Positions 56,337 through 64,000 of a DNA stretch of 64,000 nucleotides are shown here, in pieces; position 1 is the stretch's first letter; each line of letters begins with the position of its first letter. Position numbers and translations under genes: made by a program. The notes beneath the pieces are model-generated. The model was not told where the DNA came from. It searched no databases and was given only the letters and a program-made list of their open reading frames with translations. Source of the stretch: Tetraselmis striata (taxonomy: Eukaryota; Chlorophyta; Chlorodendrophyceae; Chlorodendrales; Chlorodendraceae); assembly GCA_006384855.1 (NCBI GenBank), contig VCJN01002105.1:1-64000 (forward strand), written 5' to 3'.

Positions 56337-59300
56337 CCTCTCACAGATGTAGGTGGTTTTAACCGCTTACCAAACACATGTAGAGTATCAGAACAAGAGA
56401 GGGACAGAGGCAGAGAGTGAGGGGGGCGCGAAAAACACCCAGGTAGTGTTCAGCACCAATTGAAGTTGTAAATGCAAAGCTATGTTATACATGTATGTAT
56501 ATGTTGTGAGTATACATAAGTAGTATTTATTGTAAGTATAACACCGCCTCCACAATGATATTTTGCTCAGCATGGGTGCGCTCCGACCTGATCGCTGACA
56601 CCCTCAACCTGTGACGCGGTTTTCCCAGGCTGAAGACCACGCGGCCCGGCCTGAGCGGCAGCAGCATCAACCAGGCGTACTCACGCATGCAGAGCGCGCG
56701 CAAGCGACCCGCCGCGCGGCACGCGAGCTTCGACCCCGGCCTGCTGGCCGCCGCCGGGCGCGCCGGCAAGTCCCTGGGGAAGCACTCCACCGGCGGGGCG
56801 CCAAGCGGCAGCCAGCCGGCCGGCGCTGCCTCCAAGGGGACGGCGAACGCAGCGACATCGACCAAAACAGTGGCAACCGTGGCGGGGGCGCCATGCAGTA
56901 TGGGTACTGCGCCGCTGAGTGGCGTCGCCAAGTCCAGGCTAGGCAGGAGGAACTTGATACAGTGCGCTGCCAATCTTTCTCCAACGCACCCCCGACAGCC
57001 CCACCGTATGCCATGCCATGGTGTTACGCTGGACGCTGTGACCTTGCACAGCGCAGCCATGTCCGCGCCCCGCCCGATCCGTGTCGCATTGTGACAGGGC
57101 GCCCGCCCAGCTGCATGCTAACTTATACGTCTGCTCCCGTGTTGTGCTGGCTGTGCGTGCAGAGCCGTGCAGGCGGGCGTGTCGGCTGCGCGGGACGCTG
57201 GGGACGAGGAGAAGAAACGCCGCGCGATGGAGATTGTCCGGCAGAAGGGCGGCATCGGCAAGGCAATCTACCCACACCACCCCATCCGACTTCTCTGCTT
57301 GCTCTCGCTGTTGTCTTATCTGCCGTCATGCTCTCTCGCGCATTTTTATGGAAAGTCGTACCGCACCCGCATCTGCACCGCACCTGTGTTAGTTTCTGGT
57401 GCTGTTCCTTATCGCATATTTATAGCTTCAACAAAGATATGCTGTAAAACAGTTGGACTCCTGTATAACCTGTGAAACAATTGGATTCCTTTGTCAAAAT
57501 GAGTTGGAATATTACATCTGCCAATACAAGGTTGAGAGGGGTCTTTATGCAAGTTATGGGAGGTTAATAGCGCTAGCTGTATATTATTTACACCATAGCT
57601 AGCTTGTGACATGTCCTCAGGGGAAATTATCATTGCATGAGACGACACATATGGCCCCAGCCGGCAAATTCTACAATGGACAGGCTCTGAAAGTGTTTAT
57701 CCGTTTTATTTCGTTATTTCGTTGTCGGTTAGCTGATATGCATGCTCATGAGCTCGCTCACCAAACACGGGTCTGTGCATGCCGTCCGCTCCTGCCCTAT
57801 CGAGAACGGCCAGCTGATGTTTGTCGACTCGCGGGTCCGCAGATGAAAGCAAATCGCGCTACGTCGTCGGCCCCCGCGCCCATTAAGGCGGCTCTCGTGG
57901 CACGAGAGAAGGAGAAAGAGAACGCGCACCCGCAGACGCAAGCGCGAGCGCCCCCGCGCGGCGCCGCCGCTCGCACCCCGTCCTTCTTTGACGACAATCG
58001 GGAGCCCCCCCAATCGGGCGCGGCAGGGAAGGGTAAAGGGTGGGCGAGTCTGGGCGGACGACTGCCGCCTCCCCGAGCGCCCCCACTCGCCGCGCCCGCC
58101 AAGGCGCCCGCCCCTGGCGCCAGCGCATTTGCGGCCTCCTTCTCCAAGTTCTCCGCGGCCGGGCCGAGCGAGGGCGGTGTGAAATCGCGCTATGCCACGG
58201 AGGCGGACCTTGAGGAGGACGAGGGGCTAAACAAGGTGAGGATTACCCTCACCGTCGCCACCCCTTGATCGGCGCGTCGATTCTTGTAGTAGAATTATAT
58301 CCGCAACTTTGCATTTTACTTGCTGACGCCAGACATGTTTACGCTGAAAACAAATTGTAAGCCGACAAGGATTAAGTGCTCCCTGCCCCTATCCAGTACC
58401 TACTAATGAATATATATGGAACTACCGGTACGGTACGAGTACTCATACGTACTGATGCGCCCTTGACGATCGACGACTGGTGACGCCGACGGTGGGCGTC
58501 CGGCATCCCGCCAGTCGGGGCCACCGAGGCCCTCGGTCCGAGGGTTGTGTTCCCTGACTCGCGTGCACGCCACGGAACTGGTGATTAGTCGCTCCCTGGT
58601 CGTGCCCAGCGGACACTTGTGGGGCACAGCGTAGGGCATATAATTACTGTGCCAATCTGAGTAAACTTCGAATATATTAATGTGCAGGCATGGCTGGAAG
58701 TTATACCCGGCGAGGGGGTTTGTGGGAGTTTTACACGAATAGGGTGATCGGTTGTAGTTAGTCCGTGCAAATTATATATTGAAGAAGTACATGCCCTTTA
58801 TTACTAGCAGTACATAAATCAAGCACATTCTGATACATACCACAGCTCCATGCTGTTACTACCCAGATACTTGAAACTGATATTAAAGTGGTATTCAATA
58901 TGCGCAGAACATATCTATGCTCTAAGTATGTAATGACACAAGGCGCTATCTACACTTTTGATGGGACTTGACAAGCCTCCGCCGGAACAGGAGACAACGC
59001 GACATGTGCTTGCTTTGCCCCCTTGTGGCCGCTGTGCTAAACCCCCCGCCCCCCCCCCCCCCCCCCCCCCCCCGCTGCCCCACCTTGTCAGCGCATGCGG
59101 GTCCTGGAGCAAAAAGACCAAATCGCGCGCAAGATGGAGGAGACCATGAGCCTGGAGGTCAGGGCGTTCCACTGCCTGGACTGCGAAACCATCCTGGAGT
59201 TCCGCTCCCGGGAGTGCGCTGAGCACCGCGTCCACCGCATACCCAAGGTCCCCCCCCCTCTTCCCCTCTTCATCAGCCTCCGCCCCATGCCCCCTTTCAC

Positions 59301-61403
59301 CCCTTTGAGGTTGGCCCACCAAAAAAAGGCAGCATCAAGGCTTGACATTCCGAGTATGATATCAACAAAAGGTAGCATGATATACAATATCACTGGGTTT
59401 GCGCACCCTTCAACCCGGCCTGCGAAGAGGGGGAAACCATGAATATACAGAGTTATATATATACATAGTACTGGTCATATATACATAGATACACCGCTGA
59501 CAGGAATATCATCGCAGCGTGACTAAGCATTCAATTCATTCAGCGACGCAAAGCCACTTACTTGGCGGTGTATTCATGCCTAATCCTGGGCACCTTGATA
59601 ATTTGATTCAGGCTGGCTCGATTTCGTTGAAGCGGCCCGATTCAATGCCGATTTACCATGATCGTGCATGGTCTGGTCTCGGTCTTGATATTAGACGGAA
59701 TGCGGCTTAAAGAAGGCGCGGCCAGTGCTCCCACGCATTGTCCAGACTCGACTATTTTAATCTGCGAATAGGAGACATTACTCATTGCACTGTGTGTTAG
59801 AATTAACGCTGATTCACGCGATATTTTCCGACGGCGGTCATCCCGAAAATGGAGTGCAACGACGCAACGACATATTATTAATATGAAACAGCATTTTGTG
59901 TCGACCCGGCTTGCTTGGCTTTTCCTATGGCGACGGGTGGATAGTCGGTCGGTCGGCATTTGAAGCTACGGATGGGGAGACGGGCGGGCGGGCGGGCGGC
60001 CTGCCGGTCCGGCGGATCGGCGCCAGACGGCAATAATTGTCCGTCGAACGTAGTGTCGGACGTCGGATGGTCTCTTGGCCGTCGGGTGGTCGGCGGGTCG
60101 GAAGGGCACCGGCCGAGCGGGGCATTTCTGCTCTGATGCAAGCTGAAAACAGGCTAAAGATCATTCTGCAACGCGCCAGTCGTCGCTCAATGATACTTAA
60201 ATATCGGCGCATCTGATCAACTCCATACTGATGTGTCAGTACATATTTTCATCGCAATTCCACATGCGTCGAAAGACTGATACCCCAGCCTCTGTGTGCG
60301 CTGGTGTTGATTGCGCCTGTGCCTGTGCCTTTCCGCCGCGCAGGCGCTCAAGCGCTTCTTCCGCTGCAAGGGCTGCGGCCGCCCCGAGTCGGCCATTAAC
60401 TCGCGCTTCCCGCGCCACGTGTGTGGGAAGTGCCGAGCCCGCGACTGGGAGCGGGTGAGCGCACCGCCCGGCAACCTGCCCACTTTCGTGCCCCGCTCGG
60501 TGTCCAATCTCCTCCCGTTGCTTCCCGCCTACCCTGTCGACGGCCCATTGCACCGCCGACGCCGGTCCTTGGATGGGCCAATGCTGCACACGTAAATGGC
60601 GCTCGAGACCCGAAAAAGTGCGAATAAACTGGTGAATTTTTTTCGTCGCTGACGATATTACTATTATACATGAATAACATAGAGACGGCGGTGAAGGGGT
60701 TGCCGAATGGCTGCTGCTGAGCATCGCAGTAAGTAACACCTAAACCATTTTGTTGCCTTGTTCGCCGTCCCAAAACACCCACGTAGATACTTCCGTGGCA
60801 TGGTTGTCGTTTATTTGGATGCGTTCTCGCGACATAAGAAAGCTCCCCGTCCCCGACGGAGGAACCCGGGGGGGGGGGGGGGGGGGGGGGTTTACGTTAT
60901 TGACGTCTAGGTTTTTTTCTGGATCGTTTCTGCAGTAATGATCGTCGTACAATTATGGCAGTCAGTGAGCTTCTGTCCCTCGCAAGTAGCCCCGTGCCGT
61001 TGGCAGAGAAAAAATGAGAGAAGTACGCCACCCGTGGGTTTACCCAGATGGCTTTCGGCGGCCACCTGGTAGCCGCGTTTTTGCACCTTCAAATATGTGT
61101 ATCCCTAGCGCCATCCAAGGACGCATTACGCCGCAAGGACATCCACCGTCGGGCGTTAGCAGGCGCCAAAGTGCTTTAGACTGACAAGTTTGCCATACTC
61201 TTTGATAGGTGCGTCGGCCCTTGCAACATGCTGAGCCGCCTTGCCCCCTCCCCCCCCCCCCCGCATCCCGCCCTATGCAGACTGGCATGCTGCGCCCCAA
61301 GAAGGACGCCGCCGCGGATCTCGCTCCCAGGGCCAGTGTGACAGCGGAGGACTTAAAGCCGCGCGGCCAGGAGCACAGCTTCTCCCTCATGCACGGCCTC
61401 TAG
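54035..61403 (+). CDS. MCM10: MCM10 DNA replication initiation factor
   Basis: Twelve exons: 54035-54113, 54454-54762, 54923-55041, 55158-55237, 55382-55589, 55769-55944, 56629-56931, 57163-57262, 57843-58235, 59092-59247, 60344-60454, 61281-61403 (718 aa, one frame). MCM10 binds CMG helicase, DNA polymerase alpha and single-stranded DNA at nuclear origins. Seen: acidic N-terminus with a duplicated block (MELAGGDDDLDALLALADD and VELAGGDDDLDALLALAGDD), OB-fold (VKSPLVSGVILKERFAELTF; HPWATMGAV; SLFLFGSAFQEHW), zinc finger C292, C302, C311/C314, H317 (FCKGTCKDGTKC, CEWCQYHM), C-terminal motifs RAFHCLDCETILEFRSREC and KRFFRCKGCG...CGKCRARDWER. Introns 5 and 8 appear to be GC-AG. The end of exon 7 is set by phase. 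TGTAA at about 61547 follows the stop. Confidence 0.93.
54209..54322. repeat. Compound microsatellite in MCM10 intron 1
   Basis: (GA)n at about 54209-54238, then (TGTGTC)n-type repeat to about 54305, then a run of G to 54322. Three different simple repeats are adjacent in one intron. Confidence 0.9.
56050..56335. repeat. AT/GT- and GA-rich simple repeats in MCM10 intron 6
   Basis: (TA)n at about 56087-56108, (GT)n at about 56109-56141, dispersed TATACACACATATA-like palindromes to 56290, and (GA)n at about 56304-56336. Confidence 0.9.
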
Positions 61404-62051
61404 CGCGCTGAGCTGCACCGTGCTCGGCGCAGCGGCTGGGTGAGATTGGATGGGATGTCTGCTGAAGAGAGCCGCCCGCGTGGCGCCTGCATGCATGGGC
61501 TGGCTTTCCGCGTTGGGGCCGGCGGTCTGAAGATTTCGAATTACAATGTAAATCAAAGGTGAAGCATCGAGAGCATTATCCGAGTCAATCCGTCGTGTTT
61601 TAGTCCAATATGTCTCCCATCTCTCGAATCCATTATTCTAGCGTGGTTCCAGCACAGAAAAAACGCGGATGAATTTCGCCCTAGTGGCCGAAACGATGGC
61701 CCGTAGCCTAATTGACCCGGTGAACATCTTCGAGCCAGCTCTTCACTGTGTAAATTAGATTTTGTGTCACCTCGCGCGCAAACCGCAAGCAAAACTGAGC
61801 TTTGAGCTGATGTGCGCTAGTGATTACGCGGACTAGTTTTTCCTGCTCGGGAACAACTGTATACATATCGATGCTTGCTACTGTGGATCTATGAACATCA
61901 AGATTAGTATAAATTTCGACTTTCCGATGCATTGACAGAGTGAGGATTGATGCCTTTATATTGACAAGATCACAGCCAGCTAGCTTCACGCAAATGTCTT
62001 GATGGGAGATCGATGCACAAGATAGGTAACACCCAGAGCAACTAAGATTAC
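61404..62051. other. Intergenic stretch after MCM10
   Basis: Contains the probable MCM10 polyadenylation signal TGTAA near 61547. No gene recognised up to the LINE fragment. Confidence 0.5.
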
Positions 62052-63236
62052 ATAAGGGCTTTCACAAAAGCGCACTACAAACAGAACTAACAGCAACTAT
62101 GAAAGGTTGCCAGCAAAAGAGAGACACAAGCCTGAAACCAAGGTCGAGAAGGAGGACAGCGAGCCAAGAACCAAGAAGGAGCCAAGGGAACCACGAAGTC
62201 ACATAGCTGCCAGGGACCAAAGGGACCCCCGCCCCGGGGTAGGCTATCAGCCGCGGCGAGGACGCTTGCAGCCAATGACCCGGGTCATAGCAACACATGC
62301 TGACGAGCAACGCGACGCAGGCGCAGGAGCACCATCACGTGCCGCACGCGCGGCCGCGCCCCCGCCAAGAACGTTGTCTGCATGTGCCATGTTGATGAGC
62401 AAAGAGAAACGGCGGCGCCACGCAGACAAGAGCTGGCCGATTTTTTGGCCAGTGTGTGCGAGGCTAGCTTTCGCGAGCTCCACCAAGAAAGCCTCGGCGT
62501 GCGGGGCCAGCGAGCCAAAATCGGAAACGGCGAAAGGAACAAAGCGAAGCATGCCGGTGGCGTTTCGGACACCCTCGTCATACTTCTGTATTTTGTGGCG
62601 GTCCGCAGCCCGCAAAGCAGTCGTTGGATCCGAGGTTGACACGCCGAGGATAGGGGCAATGGTGGTATCTACAGCAACCGTGTTTCCGCGGATACCGCCA
62701 TACCCAAAAAGCCCAACATCGGCAGGCCACCCGTCGCTGCCCTTCGGGAGAGAAACAAGCACCGACGGGTCCGTGAGGATCTGGACACCCACGCCTAGCG
62801 CGGACTTCACGTCGTGGCAAATGTCGGAAAGGCCATGTGCCGCCCACTCGTGTGCGGCGTGGTTGGAGTCGCCCCTAGAGCAACGTGCCACGTGATCAGC
62901 GTATGCGACCGCCAAAGTTGAAGGAGTGAACTCCACGCCAGCATCCTCAAAACGGGCAAGCATACCTTGTACCGAGAAGGAGCAAGAAGCACAAGAGCAT
63001 GGCTCGCCAAGAGAGAGGACATGAGCCGCCGGAAGGCCAAATGGGCGGCAAGCGGCAACACGGAACATGGAATCGTAGTACTCAGGGGAACGCTCACGGA
63101 CTTCACCAAGGCGACCCTCACTTGGAGGATCAGTCACTAGGAACGCTGTCGCAGCGCGTAAGAGGCGGCCTCGGAAGCGGTTGCTGTCAGGGCCGTTTGT
63201 AGGCATACGCGCAGCAAGCTTTGCGAAACGGACCAA
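62052..63236 (-). mobile_element. 5'-truncated LINE with CCHC and endonuclease-like C-terminus
   Basis: The frame 63236-62247 (329 codons) is the C-terminal part of a LINE protein. It has a zinc-knuckle-like region (CSCASCSF...H...C, residues ~80-115) and a PD-(D/E)XK-like domain (WPADVGLFGYGGIRGNTVAV then DTTIAP, a Lys in RHKIQKYDEG, and FVPFAVSDFGSLAPHAEAF). It ends RVIGCKRPRRG and a stop. The 3' UTR runs to about 62052 and ends CCCTTATGTAAT, with the TGTAA signal. The same family as the truncated copy at 6469-7099, and different in sequence from the LINEs at 20-25 kb. Upstream of 63236 the frame is closed by stops. Confidence 0.85.
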
Positions 63237-63414
63237 CTACGATTGTGATCCTGGATCGGTGCTTCATGAAGTGCCATTCATGGACCATTCCGAAGTGCCA
63301 TGCCGCGCAGCCGGCACGGCGGCTTTAGTGCGTCAACTTGACAGGTCATTGGCAACAGGCATCCTATCAGCCACCAGAGTGGGCGACATTACACCCGGGC
63401 GCCTCGTGGGCTAT

Positions 63415-63520
63415 TAGGGTTTTGTGTTTGGGTTTTTAGGTTTTGAGGCAACACCCTAAACCTAGCAATAAACCCTATACCAGTTTAGTTTAAAACCCTA
63501 AAACCCTACACTCTCTACTA
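63415..63520. repeat. Degenerate telomere-like tract
   Basis: TTAGGGTTTTGTGTTTGGG and TTTTTAGGTTTTG on one side; CACCCTAAACC, AATAAACCCTATACC and AAAACCCTAAAACCCTAC on the other. Opposed TTTTAGGG-like units in about 100 bp suggest a degenerate head-to-head telomere relic or a tract inserted during repair. Confidence 0.5.
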
Positions 63521-63660
63521 CCTGGGTACTTCCTACACGTATTTTAAATCACGACACATCGCGGTGTCGCTCCCAATGTCGACACGTCGGTCTCCGTCGT
63601 CGCCCTGCCTCCCTCTGCCGCCGGTCATGCATGCTTGTAACGTAGCTCGCAGCGCGGCGC

Positions 63661-64000
63661 TCACATGATGCAGCAGGCCCGGCTGCCGCACTTGTCGCAG
63701 TCCACCGTCGCCGGGGGCGGCGGCCTCCGGACCTCCTCGGGCGCCACCATGCTGTGCGCCTTGCCGAGTTCGCCGCCACCCTCGGTGTGCAGCTCGGACT
63801 CGGGCGATATCGATGACTGAGCAGAGGGGTCTCCCGATAGGAGCTCCGGCAAACTGACCAGGCTGTGGTTCTTCTTGAGGCTCCTGCTGTGTTTCACGGG
63901 GTGGCCAACCGTAGATTCAGGACTCCTCACTCCAGTATCGCTGGGAAAGCCCTCGGATATGTCCGACACGGAGACGTCCACCAGCGAGTTGAGCTTGCTG
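63661..64000 (-). CDS. C-terminal part of an unknown protein ending in a CaaX box
   Basis: Partial: the frame is open to the right edge of the window, so the 5' part is missing. At least 113 residues, rich in Ser, Pro and acidic residues, probably disordered (SLVDVSVSDISEGFPSDTG, RSLKKNHSLVSLPELLSG). The last residues are DCDKCGSRACCIM, then TGA (63663-63661). CCIM fits a C-terminal CaaX motif for farnesylation, which would anchor the protein to a membrane. I do not recognise the family. Confidence 0.55.
   Translation of the reverse strand, partial: SKLNSLVDVSVSDISEGFPSDTGVRSPESTVGHPVKHSRSLKKNHSLVSLPELLSGDPSAQSSISPESELHTEGGGELGKAHSMVAPEEVRRPPPPATVDCDKCGSRACCIM

Overview
This is a piece of a nuclear genome from a eukaryote, most probably a green alga (Chlorophyta; class not resolved). 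Host genes are GC-rich and cut by many short introns. Single-base C or G tracts are common inside the introns. TGTAA, the usual green-algal polyadenylation signal, follows several stop codons, and degenerate TTTAGGG/TTTTAGGG telomere-like tracts occur. The proteins are of green-plant type (PTB-type phosphate transporter, MCM10, oligopeptidase B, ChaC). No operons, CRISPR arrays or complete tRNA/rRNA genes were seen.

Layout. 1-1650: satellite with an 888-bp higher-order period. 3171-4751 (+): spliced unknown membrane protein, convergent with a ChaC gamma-glutamylcyclotransferase (4893-6084, -). 6300-7117: cluster of 14-bp palindromes split by a 5'-truncated LINE. About 7480-18190: decayed Ginger2/KRBA2-like integrase element, itself split by a young Ty1/Copia retrotransposon (8045-15438) that carries a cytosine-5 DNA methyltransferase domain between gag and protease. 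18192-20214: non-coding, with a second palindrome cluster. 20215-24875: two decayed LINE copies whose 3' regions form inverted arms of about 1.24 kb.

From 25 kb on, host genes dominate: a PiT/PTB phosphate transporter (25361-28088, +), convergent with a RWD/RING-H2 protein (28962-33834, -); an oligopeptidase B serine peptidase of about 18 exons (34982-45573, +), convergent with a protein with two cyclic-nucleotide-binding folds (47917-52696, -); and MCM10 (54035-61403, +), divergent from it. A LINE 3' fragment (62052-63236, -), a telomere-like tract and the 3' end of a gene ending in a CaaX box close the window.

I built the spliced models by hand from splice sites, reading phase and protein motifs. 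Each complete model keeps one open frame over all exons (ChaC 187 aa, PTB 612, RING 517, OPB 765, CNB 618, MCM10 718), which is strong internal support; the exact ends of a few exons are inferred. The most unusual item is the methyltransferase-bearing Copia element. Methyltransferase capture by retrotransposons has been reported in dinoflagellates and charophytes, so a Copia copy with a DNMT3-like domain in a likely chlorophyte, with a frame change inside that domain, deserves follow-up.
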